A program made the position numbers and the translations under genes. Of a stretch of 64,000 nucleotides of DNA, positions 47,118 through 56,700 are shown piece by piece (the stretch's first letter is position 1; the number at the start of each line of letters is the position of its first letter). This DNA comes from Advenella kashmirensis WT001 (GTDB lineage Bacteria; Pseudomonadota; Gammaproteobacteria; Burkholderiales; Burkholderiaceae_B). Under the pieces are notes generated by a model that ran no database searches, was not told where the DNA came from, and was given only the letters and a program-made list of their open reading frames with translations. The stretch lies in assembly GCF_000219915.2 (NCBI RefSeq), contig NC_017964.1, forward strand, positions 3,720,001 through 3,784,000, given 5' to 3'.

Positions 47118-47599
47118 TTTTTTTGCTGGTTTAAATGATCGAAGAGAATGATAACTTCGCTGGTGTTGGGGATATATCGGATAGGCACCACATCCATTGC
47201 TGATATATCCTTATAGGTTTCAATCGTAATAGCATCCACGATTTCAATTTTTTCACTTTGAAAATCAGCTTTTACCGTGAAGGTATAGTATTGCATTACT
47301 TCATCTCCGGCCCCAAGTGGTTCGATGGTCAGCACTTTTGCCCTCCCATCAACACCGTACTGCATTATGCGCTCTGTTTGGCGATTCTGTTCTCTTGACA
47401 TTCGTATGCATAGTACGCCACACGGAATGAGTGATAATTGCAACCAGGGAAGATAATCAAAATATTCGTAGGACAGAGGCTTGAAGTAGATATAGGCTGC
47501 CAACACTAATGTTGCAATTTGTGCGAGCAGCGCAATACAAACAGCAATGAGCATAGATACAGAAGAAAATGGATTACCCTGCATGAGTGTTGATCTCAA
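47114..47599 (-). CDS. Putative membrane protein, DUF3592-like
   Basis: 161 residues, convergent with the PAAR-like gene (4-bp overlap). Two transmembrane segments are visible: VSMLIAVCIALLAQIATLVL (about 13-33) and PWLQLSLIPCGVLCI (about 50-65). The soluble part (RAKVLTIEPLGAGDEVMQYY then IPIRYIPNTSEVIIL in pattern) resembles DUF3592 proteins. An immunity role towards a T6SS effector is conceivable from position only. Confidence 0.55.
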   Translation of the reverse strand: MRSTLMQGNPFSSVSMLIAVCIALLAQIATLVLAAYIYFKPLSYEYFDYLPWLQLSLIPCGVLCIRMSREQNRQTERIMQYGVDGRAKVLTIEPLGAGDEVMQYYTFTVKADFQSEKIEIVDAITIETYKDISAMDVVPIRYIPNTSEVIILFDHLNQQKN

Positions 47600-47601
47600 A
47601 A

Positions 47602-47735
47602 TTAATGAATCGGCTCTTTACCGGTAAAGCCACGTTTAGTATACCGATCGCCCAGATTCTGTTCAATGAATAACAACCATGCGTTGAATCTGACACTATC
47701 ATGATAATTTAGCGTGTGATCGCTATCCCACCATC
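47602..47735 (-). pseudogene. Fragment of an unidentified gene
   Basis: Between sixA and the membrane-protein gene, the minus frame ends WWDSDHTLNYHDSVRFNAWL then LFIEQNLGDRYTKRGFTGKE PIH in plain coding-like sequence, but it has no own start because upstream bases belong to sixA. It looks like the C-terminal piece of a larger lost protein. Its family is unknown to me. It begins 2 bp from the membrane-protein gene. Confidence 0.4.
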
Positions 47736-48238
47736 GTCCCCGGCGTTTCAAACCGCAGCAGCCTCCCACCACCCTTGCCGACCAATTCCCACGCATCCAC
47801 ATCAAAATCCATCACAGTCAGCGATGCCGGCGGAAACCCCATTTCCAGTCGCTCCAGGGCATCCTCATCGCCCTCGCCCGACAAATATTGTGTCGTCAGG
47901 TACAGTCCGGGATTATGTCCAATCACCAGCACCACGCGCGGCCCTGGCTCAATATTACGTATGACATGAACAATATTGTCTACCGATGATTCATAGATGC
48001 GCTCTTCTGTTATTTTCTTTACCGGCGTATCAAAGGCAGCCGACAGATGGGTCCAGGTTTGTTGCGTGCGCGTGGCGCTCGACACGATGGTCAGCTCTGG
48101 CTTGAGCTGCTGCGCCACCAGATACTGTCCGACAAGTTCGGCTTCACGGTATCCGCGTTCTGCAAGGGGGCGCTGCAGGTCAGCAACACCAGGAATTGAG
48201 TTGGATTTCGCGTGACGAAGCAACATGAGTCTGAGCAT
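47723..48238 (-). CDS. sixA: SixA-type histidine phosphatase
   Basis: 171 residues from the ATG at 48238 (AAAGG upstream). The RHAKS phosphate-binding motif (MLRLMLLRHAKSNSIPGVAD), TIVSSATRTQQTW and VLVIGHNPGL with the second histidine are the hallmark of phosphohistidine phosphatases. It would act on phosphotransfer proteins (HPt/PTS). Length is typical. Confidence 0.9.
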   Translation of the reverse strand: MLRLMLLRHAKSNSIPGVADLQRPLAERGYREAELVGQYLVAQQLKPELTIVSSATRTQQTWTHLSAAFDTPVKKITEERIYESSVDNIVHVIRNIEPGPRVVLVIGHNPGLYLTTQYLSGEGDEDALERLEMGFPPASLTVMDFDVDAWELVGKGGGRLLRFETPGTMVG

Positions 48239-48360
48239 AAACGACCTTTGTATGGCTGGTGCCCAGGCTGGCACACTTTTTCCTGTTCAGTGAAGAATCT
48301 ATCATATGATACCGCCGTGCGCAGCGGTATGACAAAATCTCTGCAGGATCGTTGCGTTAA

Positions 48361-49245
48361 TCAGCCGGCGGAACCGGCCATCTCGGCCTCTGCATCTTCG
48401 GTCGCCAGCAAATAACCCTGCCCCCGAAGATTTCTGATAAGAAGCGTGGAGCTTGGTGCGCTGGCCCCCAGCTTCCGACGCAAGCTACTGATATGCGTAT
48501 CTATGCTGCGGTCATAAGACGAAGGAATGCGTCCCAGTGCGAACGCACCAATACTATGCCGCTGAACCACGCGACCGACAGAACGCATCAACACTTCAAG
48601 AATACGCTGTTCCGCGCCGGTCAGGACAACGGCACTGCCATGCAGCGTGGTCGCCCCGGTGGCCGGATTCAGCGAAAGCGGGCCCGCAACAAGCACCCCG
48701 CCGACATTTGCATCGGCAGCCCCGAACAAGACGGGTTCATCAAACCGTGAGCCACGATACGAAATGCTACGGTAAGATGCAGCGCGATATGAACCGCTAT
48801 GCTGGAAGTGGCGCAATGGTGGCGGTGATGGCGGCGGTACCTCATCGATTCCGTGTCGCCTTAACAGGGCATGCATGCGCGCCTTCAATTCGGCCATGCA
48901 CAGTGGTTTGGCCAGGCAATCATCAGCACCCGATTCCAGGCCGGTTACGCAGTCGGTATCCGGGCCGGTCAGCAAAATCAGAGGGTTATTAGATTGCCGG
49001 CGATATCCCTTGAGCCACTCCAGACTGGAAACGTCCTGCATATCTGCATCCAGCACGGCTAGATGATGCCGCCGCCGCATTAATCGGTCGGCCTGGTAGC
49101 CCGAGTGCGCCAACAGAACGCAATACCCCTGGGATTCCAGATATTCACAAAGCATTTTGGATAACGCCACATCGTTTTCAATCAAGAGAACGCGTAGCGC
49201 ATTCGGCTTTTCAGTGCGCATGTTTGGTGTAAAGCGCTTCATCAC
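48361..49245 (-). CDS. OmpR/PhoB-family response regulator, orphan
   Basis: 294 residues. The receiver has LIENDVALSK (acidic pair), phospho-acceptor D66 (AVLDADM) and K113 (LAKPL); the C-terminal winged helix has LTGAEQRILEVLMRS and SIDTHISSLRRKL with RNLRGQGYLL. Between the domains is an unusual Ser/Arg/Tyr-rich insert (SYRAASYRSISYRGSRF, residues about 150-166). No histidine kinase gene is adjacent. It is divergent from a catecholate-type TonB receptor; PfeR of Pseudomonas is an OmpR-type regulator in the same position next to pfeA, so control of that receptor is plausible. Confidence 0.9.
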   Translation of the reverse strand: MMKRFTPNMRTEKPNALRVLLIENDVALSKMLCEYLESQGYCVLLAHSGYQADRLMRRRHHLAVLDADMQDVSSLEWLKGYRRQSNNPLILLTGPDTDCVTGLESGADDCLAKPLCMAELKARMHALLRRHGIDEVPPPSPPPLRHFQHSGSYRAASYRSISYRGSRFDEPVLFGAADANVGGVLVAGPLSLNPATGATTLHGSAVVLTGAEQRILEVLMRSVGRVVQRHSIGAFALGRIPSSYDRSIDTHISSLRRKLGASAPSSTLLIRNLRGQGYLLATEDAEAEMAGSAG

Positions 49246-49343
49246 ATATGCCGTGCCCGACGGGCAAAGTGTATGTCAAGAAGTGCAAAGATATCAAAAG
49301 TTATGGAAAGAACATTGCTGAACAACAGCTGACAATATCTAAT

Positions 49344-49358
49344 AGCTAATAATTCTCA
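49344..49358 (+). promoter_or_regulatory. Candidate Fur box upstream of TonB receptor
   Basis: AGCTAATAATTCTCA matches the Fur 7-1-7 consensus in its right part (AATnATTnTCA) but weakly at the left end. It lies 61 bp upstream of the receptor start, at a sensible promoter position. Iron control of this receptor is expected. Confidence 0.4.
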
Positions 49359-49418
49359 TTTAGAACTTCATATAGAGAATACGTCTCATTCTATCATTGC
49401 CAGAGAGGAAATTTTCTG

Positions 49419-51413
49419 ATGTTGCCCGTTACCCCGGTATCAAAGCGAGAACCGGCTCGAAAGACCCCTGCCCGCCAGATCGCTGCAGTATGCGCACTCA
49501 GTCTTGGCGCTACCCTGCTTCAAGTCGCCTACGCTCAGGCAGCGAGCGACGAAACCGGCGTTGCGTCACTGAACCCCATTGTGGTCACCGCCAGTGGTTT
49601 TGAACAGGACATCATTGATGCCCCGGCCTCTATCAGCGTGATTCCCCGGGAAAAACTGGAAAAAGGCGCCTATCGCGATCTGACCGATGCACTGCGAGAC
49701 GTGCCGGGTGTGATCATGACGCCCTCGGACAACAACACATCTGACATAACCCTGCGCGGCATGAGCGCCAACTATACCTTGCTTCTGGTCGATGGCAAAC
49801 GCATGAGCACTCGCGAAACCCAGACCAACGGCAGCACCGGCACTGACCAAAGCTGGGTGCCGCCGCTGGAGGCCATCGAGCGGATCGAAGTGGTACGCGG
49901 CCCCATGTCTTCGCTTTATGGCTCAGACGCCATGGGCGGTGTGGTGAATGTAATTACGCGCAAGATTCCGAAAAAATGGGGTGGTTCCGTACGGCTGGAC
50001 TCCACCCTGCAGCAACATTCAGCCTCTGGCAACAATTTCCAGGGTAATTTCTATATTGCCGGCCCCATTAAAGAGGACCTGCTCGGTTTCAGTCTTTATG
50101 GCATCTACTCGCATCGCAGCGAGGATGACATCGTCGAGGGCTATAACCGCCATATCAATCGCGGCGTTACCGCCAAATTGGCCCTGACACCCAATCGCGA
50201 TCACGATATGGTGCTTGAAGCGGGCGCGTCCAGGCAGGATTATCTTTCAACGCCAGGCAAAACCCTGGCGCCGACCGAAGAGGAAAGCCGTCGCCGATTC
50301 AACCGCAAGCATTTTTCCCTAACCCATGACGGTCGCTGGTCTTTTGGCACCTCGAATACCTATATTCAGCGCGAAGAAACCGAGAATCTGGCCCGCGAAA
50401 TGACAATTCGCAACACAACGGCCAGCACCAAATGGAGCATGCCGCTGTTCGAGCGTCATATTGCCACGGTTGGTGCCTTCTATAGTCTGGAAGATCTCAA
50501 AGACACGACCACCAACAAAATGTCCGATCGGTCTACCGTAGACCGCTGGCAATACGCCTTTTTTGTCGAAGATGAATGGCAGATTACCGACTCGTTTGCC
50601 CTGACTGGCGGGCTGCGTATGGATAACGAGAAAACCTCCGGCATCCACTGGAGCCCCAGGCTGTATGGCGTTTGGCATCTGAACGACAACTGGACGATCA
50701 AGGGCGGCGTTTCTACCGGTTTTCGTGCCCCATCTCTGCGGCAAACCCTGCCAGACTGGGGCGCTACCAGCCGCGGCGGCAATATGTATGGCAATCCCGA
50801 CCTGAAGCCGGAAAAAACACTGACCAAAGAGATTGGACTAATTTATAACGATGATAGCGGCCTGATGGCAGGCATCACCCTGTTCGACAACGAGTTCACC
50901 GACAAGATCACCCGGGTGCCTTGCCCGGAATGCGGACCGGTAAATGCCCAGGGACGCTCGGCTACCACTTATGTGAACGTGGACGACGCCATCACCCGTG
51001 GGGTGGAGGCAACCTTGACGGCACCGCTGAGCGAGAAGTTGTCATTGACTTCCAGTTACACCTATACCTATTCCAAGCAGAAAAGCGGCCAGTACGCCGG
51101 TAACCCTCTGAACCAAATGCCTGAGCATATGTTCAATTTGGGACTGGACTGGAAACCGACAGACAAGCTCAATGGCTGGATGAAAGTGACTTACCGTGGC
51201 AAGGAAAGCGATCCGACCCAGGGCATCTCGGCCAGTACCACCATGGCGCCGTCTGCGACTTACGTTGACCTGGGTGGCTCTTATGATGTCAATAAAAACG
51301 TCACCGTGTATGCAGGCATCTACAACATTTTCGACAAGCAGGTCCGCTATGACGAATATGGTTACGTGGAAGATGGCCGTCGCTACTGGCTTGGCATGAA
51401 CGTCAAATTCTGA
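49419..51413 (+). CDS. TonB-dependent ferric catecholate siderophore receptor
   Basis: 664 residues, AGAGAGGAAA upstream. Signal sequence, then PIVVTASGFEQDIIDAPASI (plug start and TonB-box-like VVTAS), DLTDALRDVPGVIMTPSDNN, IRIEVVRGPMSSLYGSDAMG-like plug end (ERIEVVRGPMSSLYGSDAMG), followed by a 22-strand barrel ending in phenylalanine (GMNVKF). It matches the FepA/PfeA/BfeA branch. It takes ferric catecholate siderophore across the outer membrane. Confidence 0.92.
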   Translation: MLPVTPVSKREPARKTPARQIAAVCALSLGATLLQVAYAQAASDETGVASLNPIVVTASGFEQDIIDAPASISVIPREKLEKGAYRDLTDALRDVPGVIMTPSDNNTSDITLRGMSANYTLLLVDGKRMSTRETQTNGSTGTDQSWVPPLEAIERIEVVRGPMSSLYGSDAMGGVVNVITRKIPKKWGGSVRLDSTLQQHSASGNNFQGNFYIAGPIKEDLLGFSLYGIYSHRSEDDIVEGYNRHINRGVTAKLALTPNRDHDMVLEAGASRQDYLSTPGKTLAPTEEESRRRFNRKHFSLTHDGRWSFGTSNTYIQREETENLAREMTIRNTTASTKWSMPLFERHIATVGAFYSLEDLKDTTTNKMSDRSTVDRWQYAFFVEDEWQITDSFALTGGLRMDNEKTSGIHWSPRLYGVWHLNDNWTIKGGVSTGFRAPSLRQTLPDWGATSRGGNMYGNPDLKPEKTLTKEIGLIYNDDSGLMAGITLFDNEFTDKITRVPCPECGPVNAQGRSATTYVNVDDAITRGVEATLTAPLSEKLSLTSSYTYTYSKQKSGQYAGNPLNQMPEHMFNLGLDWKPTDKLNGWMKVTYRGKESDPTQGISASTTMAPSATYVDLGGSYDVNKNVTVYAGIYNIFDKQVRYDEYGYVEDGRRYWLGMNVKF

Positions 51414-51423
51414 TTGAAATAAC

Positions 51424-51447
51424 AACCGCAGCGCTGCCGTTGCGGTT
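51424..51447 (+). terminator. Hairpin between receptor and binding-protein genes
   Basis: AACCGCA (51424-51430) and TGCGGTT (51441-51447) form a perfect 7-bp stem around a 10-nt loop, with no T-run. It may modestly reduce read-through or protect the mRNA rather than terminate. Confidence 0.35.
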
Positions 51448-51469
51448 CATCATAACAAAGGCATCACAA

Positions 51470-52418
51470 ATGAAAACTACACGACAAACAAAAAAACTGG
51501 CTAGCCATGGTGCAAACAACCTTGGCCATTGGTGTGATATCACTGGCGGGCCAGGCCATGGCCCAAACTGACCAGGTAACAGTGCAACACGCAAAAGGAC
51601 AGGCCACGGTCAAAACTCAGCCGGCAAAAACGGTCGTGTTCGATCTGCCCACGCTGGACATCATGCAGGTATTGGGTGTGCAGGCTGCTGGCGTACCCAA
51701 AGCCCGCTTTCCGGATTCACTGTCTGCATATAACGCTGATAGCATGCCCAAAGTAGGCACGCTGTTTGAGCCCGATCACAACGCCGTCAAAGAAGTATCG
51801 CCTGAACTCATCATCGTGGGCGGTCGCTCTCGCGCCAAATTCGATGATATGGCCAAACTTGCTCCAACACTCGATTTGAGCGTGGATACGCAGGCGCCCC
51901 TCAAGAGCATCGAACGCAATACACAGACGCTGGCTGCCATTTACAATAAAGAACCCGAAGCTCAGGCAGCCTTGAAAAAACTCAATGATGCTGTTGCAGG
52001 CCTGCAAGCCAAGGCGGCTACAGCGGGTAATGCCATGCTTATTCTTGCGGTTGGCGAAAAAACAAGCACCTTTGGTCCTGGCTCGCGCTTTGGCATGATC
52101 TATGACGTTTTCGGTTTTGTTCCCAACGACGCAGTGAAGAACCTCTCGGCAAAAGATCGCCACCCGGTCAAACTGGATGACATTGCCAAAGCCAATCCGG
52201 ACTGGTTGTTCGTGATTGATCGCAATGCGGCCACCGGCAAGCAGGGCAAGCCAACTCGCCAATTGCTGGAAAACTCCGTTATTGGTGACACCGCAGCCGC
52301 CAAAAACAACCGTATCGTCTATCTGGACCCATACAACTGGTACATCATGGGTAGCGCCGGCCTGACATCCATGCAACAGAATATTGATCAGATTGCTGCA
52401 GCATTGAATGCAAAATAA
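51470..52418 (+). CDS. Siderophore ABC transporter periplasmic-binding protein, frameshift at start
   Basis: About 316 residues when repaired. The open frame from 51507 reads MVQTTLAIGVISLAGQAMAQ, an over-short signal peptide; the ATG at 51470 reads MKTTRQTKK and joins via the A7 run (51489-51495) to NWLAMVQTT when one A is added, giving a proper signal peptide. Then KTVVFDLPTLDIMQVLGVQA and SPELIIVGGRSRAKFDDMAK are FatB/CeuE-type cluster A (PF01497) segments. Its permease and ATPase partners are not adjacent. Confidence 0.88.
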
Positions 52419-52454
52419 TTTATAGAATAAGCAATATTCGAATCGTGATACCCA

Positions 52455-52495
52455 TTCGGGAAGACGAAGCGCTGGACTGTCTTCCCGAATTTTTT
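52455..52495 (+). terminator. Rho-independent terminator
   Basis: Stem TTCGGGAAGAC / GTCTTCCCGAA (11 bp, 13-nt loop) followed by a T6 run at 52490-52495, 37 bp after the stop of the binding protein. It ends the receptor/binding-protein transcript. Confidence 0.9.
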
Positions 52496-52625
52496 ACCAT
52501 TATTACAAAACAGCGCTGCGGCCTGTACAGTTAAAGCGGTAGATACCCGCTGCGCGGCAAAGCCTTCTGCGCAGCGCCTCCAGTTCATCTCGTGCGGGCA
52601 GGCACCCCTCAAGTGCTTGGAGCAG

Positions 52626-53534
52626 TCACTGTTGCTCACCATCTGCTTTGACAAAATCAATGAACGCGCGTAGCGGTGCGGGCACCAGACGTCGGCCCGG
52701 ATAGTACAAAAACGGTCCCGAAAAGCTTACCCACCACGACTTGAGTACCGGGACCAGCGCGCCACTTTGCAGATGTGGTCGCAGCCAATCTTCGAAAAGA
52801 AAAATAATTCCACTACCGGCAATCGCGGCATCCACAGCCAGATCCGTGCCGCCGCCTGCCTGTACGATAAGTGGCCCGCTAGGATCTACCCGCAATTTTT
52901 CCCCCTCTCTTTCAAATTCCCATGGTGGCATTGAACCGCTGGAAAACCGCATGCGCAAACAGGCATGGTTCAGCAAATCACGAGGATGCTTCGGTCGACC
53001 GCAGCGCTCAAGATAAGCGGGCGCGGCGGCGGCAGCGAAACGCTGAGTTCGCGGGCCGATTGGCACCGCAATCATATCCTGCTCCAGACGCTCCTCGTAG
53101 CGAATGCCCGCATCGCATCCGGCTGCGATCACATCGACAAAGCTTTCCTCTGAGAATATTTCCAGTTGAATATCCGGATAAGCCGCCAGAAACCCCGGTA
53201 CGATATCAGCCAATACCAGCCGCGAAGCGCTTACCGGCACATTGAGTCGAAGCGTACCGGCGGGTCGCTCCCGAAATACATTAACGACATCGAGCGCCGC
53301 CTCCATTTCCGCCAGGACCGGGCCAAGTCGGGCCAGCAGGCTCTGCCCTGCCTCGGTTGGCACCACACTGCGCGTCGTTCGATTCAGCAACCTGACTCCG
53401 AGCTGCGCCTCCAGGCGACGCACCGCTTCGCTGTAAGCAGAGGCGCTGCTGCCACTCTTGCGTGCGCCACTGCGAAACCCTTTGGCCCGTGCCACCGCAA
53501 CAAATGCATTCAAATCTCCAGGATCAACTTTCAT
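52626..53534 (-). CDS. LysR-family transcriptional regulator
   Basis: About 302 residues from the ATG at 53534. LNAFVAVARAKGFRSGARKS, SAYSEAVRRLEAQLGVRLLN form the HTH; TTRSVVPTEAGQSLLARLGP and effector domain follow. The group (LTTR near aldo-keto reductase genes) usually responds to electrophiles or quinones. It is divergent from the aldo-keto reductase gene and probably controls it. Confidence 0.92.
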   Translation of the reverse strand: MKVDPGDLNAFVAVARAKGFRSGARKSGSSASAYSEAVRRLEAQLGVRLLNRTTRSVVPTEAGQSLLARLGPVLAEMEAALDVVNVFRERPAGTLRLNVPVSASRLVLADIVPGFLAAYPDIQLEIFSEESFVDVIAAGCDAGIRYEERLEQDMIAVPIGPRTQRFAAAAAPAYLERCGRPKHPRDLLNHACLRMRFSSGSMPPWEFEREGEKLRVDPSGPLIVQAGGGTDLAVDAAIAGSGIIFLFEDWLRPHLQSGALVPVLKSWWVSFSGPFLYYPGRRLVPAPLRAFIDFVKADGEQQ

Positions 53535-53662
53535 CACGCCTCCGCATTGTGCGAAAATCCGCACATGCTGTATGGATTGCACCCGATTATCATAACAATA
53601 TTAAAAGCTTAATATGTGGCGTATCAGCTTCGATTATGCTAACTGTCATCAAAGGAACCACC

Positions 53663-54532
53663 ATGACTTTTCCTGAACAATCAAATACATACCCAATGGG
53701 CAGTCTCAGGGTAAACCGGCTTGGCTATGGCGCCATGCAATTGGCCGGACCCGGGGTATTCGGCCCACTCAAGGATCACCAGGCAGCCATCGCTGTGTTG
53801 CAACACGCCGTGGCAAGCGGCGTCAATCATATAGACACCAGTGATTTCTATGGCCCACATATCACCAATCAGCTTATTCGCGAAGCACTGTCGCCCTATC
53901 ACGACGATCTGGTTATTGTGACGAAAATCGGCGCCGTCCGTGGCAACGATGCCTCATGGAATCCGGCCATATCGCGCGAAGCCCTTACGCAGGCCGTTCA
54001 TGACAATTTGCGCAATCTCGGCCTGGATATGCTGGATGTAGTCAACTTTCGCTGCATGATCTCACCTCATGGCCCGGCCGAAGGGTCCATCGAAGCGCCA
54101 TTGACGGCCCTGGCCGAACTGCAGCAACAGGGCCTGGTACGCCACATCGGGCTGAGCAACGTGACGCCAACCCAGATCGCCGAAGGGCGCAGAATATGCG
54201 ATATCGTGTGCGTGCAGAATCACTACAATTTGGCGCATCGCGAAGATGACGCGCTCATTGACGATCTGGCTCGGGCCAATATTGCCTACGTCCCCTATTT
54301 CCCACTGGGCGGCTTCACTCCATTGCAGTCTGCAACGCTTTCTGAGGTAGCCGCGCGTCTGAACGCAACTCCCATGCAGGTGGCGCTTGCCTGGTTGCTG
54401 CAGCGCTCGCCCAATATCCTGCTTATTCCTGGCACCTCATCTATCGCACATTTGCAGGAGAATCTCACCGCGAGCGAGCTTGTGCTACCGGCGGAGGCGA
54501 TCAGAGAACTGGACAAAATGACGGGCGACTGA
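53663..54532 (+). CDS. Aldo/keto reductase
   Basis: 289 residues from ATG 53663 (AAAGGA upstream). RVNRLGYGAMQLAGPGVFGP, HIDTSDFYGPHITNQLIREA (Asp-Tyr catalytic pair), VTKIGAVRGNDA (Lys) and VRHIGLSNVTPTQI are the AKR signature. NADPH-dependent reduction of an aldehyde or ketone is expected. Several AKRs of this short type act on pyridoxal-like substrates; not provable here. Confidence 0.92.
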   Translation: MTFPEQSNTYPMGSLRVNRLGYGAMQLAGPGVFGPLKDHQAAIAVLQHAVASGVNHIDTSDFYGPHITNQLIREALSPYHDDLVIVTKIGAVRGNDASWNPAISREALTQAVHDNLRNLGLDMLDVVNFRCMISPHGPAEGSIEAPLTALAELQQQGLVRHIGLSNVTPTQIAEGRRICDIVCVQNHYNLAHREDDALIDDLARANIAYVPYFPLGGFTPLQSATLSEVAARLNATPMQVALAWLLQRSPNILLIPGTSSIAHLQENLTASELVLPAEAIRELDKMTGD

Positions 54533-54566
54533 CAATTGTCAGTCGAGATATTAGTGCTTTTCAAAG

Positions 54567-54604
54567 ATACCCATATTGGGTATAATCATGCCCAATATGG
54601 GTAT
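54567..54604. promoter_or_regulatory. Twin palindromes overlapping a TATAAT box
   Basis: ATACCCATATTGGGTAT (54567-54583) and ATGCCCAATATGGGTAT (54588-54604) are each near-palindromes and together form a larger inverted repeat, centres 21 bp apart. TATAAT lies at 54581-54586. It is a strong candidate operator for autorepression by the winged-helix part of the gene that starts inside it. Confidence 0.65.
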
Positions 54605-55214
54605 TTCAACACCATCTTCTCAACCGTCAGTCAGTCTGGCGAATGCATTGTTTTCCAGCACCAAGCAACAGGTGCTGCGAATCCTGTTTGGCCAGCCAGA
54701 CCGTAGCTTTTATGCCAATGAAATCATCGGTCTAGCCAGCAGCGGCTCCGGTGCCGTACAGCGCGAATTGGCCACGCTGGCTGACAGCGGGCTGGTCACT
54801 GCAACACGCAGAGGTAATCAGAAACACTATCAGGCAAACCAGCACTCACCCATTTTTGGCGAGCTGCGCGCCATCGTACAAAAAACCATCGGGGTGGCCG
54901 AACCCATTCGCAACGCACTCGCGCCGCTGGCGCCGCACATTACAACAGCGTTTATTTATGGTTCAATAGCCAAGAGAACGGACACGGCGACCAGCGATGT
55001 CGATCTCATGCTGCTTTCCGACTCTATCAGCTATGGTGAGACCTACGCCGCGCTTGAAGAGGCCAGCCACGCAATCGGCCGCCCCGTCAATCCAACGATT
55101 CTGACACAGGCTGAATTTGCAAAAAGAATTGCCACAAAGGAGTCCTTTCTAACCCGCGTCCTGGGTCAGCCAAAAACCTGGATTATCGGAGACGATGATG
55201 CCCTCCCCGTTTGA
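54588..55214 (+). CDS. MNT-type nucleotidyltransferase with winged-helix domain (antitoxin-like)
   Basis: About 208 residues. N-terminal LANALFSSTKQQVLRILFGQ and SGAVQRELATLADSGLVTAT form a winged helix; FIYGSIAKRTDTATSDVDLM is the MNT GS-x-D-x-D nucleotidyltransferase core. MNT/HEPN pairs act as toxin-antitoxin modules in which MNT modifies or blocks HEPN. Start is uncertain: ATG 54588 and 54597 both lie within the operator, and the transcript may be almost leaderless. It overlaps the HEPN gene. Confidence 0.85.
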   Translation: MPNMGISTPSSQPSVSLANALFSSTKQQVLRILFGQPDRSFYANEIIGLASSGSGAVQRELATLADSGLVTATRRGNQKHYQANQHSPIFGELRAIVQKTIGVAEPIRNALAPLAPHITTAFIYGSIAKRTDTATSDVDLMLLSDSISYGETYAALEEASHAIGRPVNPTILTQAEFAKRIATKESFLTRVLGQPKTWIIGDDDALPV

Positions 55215-55617
55215 TAAACCTACCGGTCCGGCAAGGTACTCAAGACTGAACCGGCAGATCGTCGGGAATTCGAAGGCCTTAAACGTTCGGGCCATGCACG
55301 GCTGCGCGACGCCCAAAATACATCCTTGTCGATAGAAAGCCGCTTTGACCTGGCCTACAACGCCGCACATTCCCTGTGCCTGGCAGCTTTACGCTGGCAT
55401 GGCTACAGACCGGAATCGCTATATCGTATTCCAGCTACTGCCGCACACATTGGGGTTGGGGCCTGAAGTCTGGCGGATACTGGACAAGTGTCATGGCATT
55501 CGTAATCTGGGTGAATATGAAGGGGATTTGAACATAGACGACCGGATTGTCACCGATCTCATTGCGTCAGCTCACGCGGTAGCAGAAAAAGTGGACGGGC
55601 TGGCAGCGATAGAATAG
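55195..55617 (+). CDS. HEPN-domain protein, partner of the MNT gene, frameshifted
   Basis: About 141 residues when repaired; overlaps the MNT gene by about 20 bp. KVLKTEPADRREFEGLKRSG, SIESRFDLAYNAAHSLCLAA, LRWHGYRP, RYIVFQLLPHTLGLGPEVWR, KCHGIRNLGEYEGDLNIDDR follow the HEPN pattern. Breaks near 55230 (one base) and 55415 (apparently two bases) interrupt it. The second break is not a simple one-base undercall, so true inactivation is possible. Confidence 0.7.
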
Positions 55618-55665
55618 CGAAAGTGCGCGCGAATCAGTTCAGGATTATCAGTCATTCACAGTCGC

Positions 55666-56588
55666 TCAAACAGAGACGTAACCTGCTGACTTCTCATCCA
55701 ACACCTCCGACACAATTTTCAAAAACCGCGTTGTGACCGCAGACTCGGCACGCGACTTCACCGTTACCAAGTTCAATTGGCTGGTCAACTTTGGCTGCAG
55801 CAACTCGATGAACTTTACGTTACGGCCGATAAAGATTTTTTCAAACATTTTGGGCGCAAAGCCAATGCCGATGCCGCGCTCAATCATCATCAACATGGGC
55901 AAAGTTTCGTTCCCGGAATAAACGATCCTTGGGTTAAAACCCGCCATGCTACAGGCTTCCAGAATATGTTCGCGTATGCCATTGCTGTCCGTGCTGGCGT
56001 GCAAGAGGAAATTCTCCTGCGCCAGATCCGATAGCTTCACATCTTGCCTGCTTGCCAAGGGATGATCTTGTGAGACCGTGAGCATCAGCGGCTCCGTCAT
56101 CAGGGTACGCATCACTAGATCTTCCGACTGAAATCGGGTCCTGATGATTCCGACATCCAGCTCGTTGCCGCGCAGGCAATTCAGAATATAAGCGCTTGCT
56201 CCTTCCCGAACATTCACCGTGATATTGAGCCCTTCGTGTTGAATGCGCTCCATCACAAGAGGCAGGATAAAAAGGCTTGCCGCCGTGGAGCAGCCGATGG
56301 ATACGTTTCCTTCTGTACCGGCGGCATTATTTTTTACATCGTGCCGCAATGTCTTGAAAGAGGCCAGAATATCTTTGGCCTGATATAAAAAAGCCTGCCC
56401 GGCTCACTCAATACCAGGCGGTTCTTCTGCCGATTAAACAGCGCGACATCCATAGACTGCTCAAGCTTCTGAATCAATATGCTCAGCGGCGGTTGAGTCA
56501 TATTCATAAGCCTGGCGGCCTTCGACAAGTTGCCGGTTTCCACCACCGTCACAAAGCAGCGCAATTGATGCTCGTCCATGATTATCAT
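55666..56588 (-). CDS. LysR-family transcriptional regulator, frameshifted
   Basis: About 307 residues when repaired. MDEHQLRCFVTVVETGNLSK and AARLMNMTQPPLSILIQKLE form the HTH; the frame breaks near 56401, where one G added gives LSEAGQAFLYQAKDILASFK, then GNVSIGCSTAASLFILPLVM. It is divergent from the Bug/MlrC genes and probably regulates them. Confidence 0.88.
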
Positions 56589-56700
56589 ATTTAAAATAAA
56601 TGGATATTAGATAAATTATATATTAGACATATCTAAATGGTGAATTTAAACTACAAATTCCAGTTTATTAAATAATTCGTTCCACAAACGGAGACAAAAA

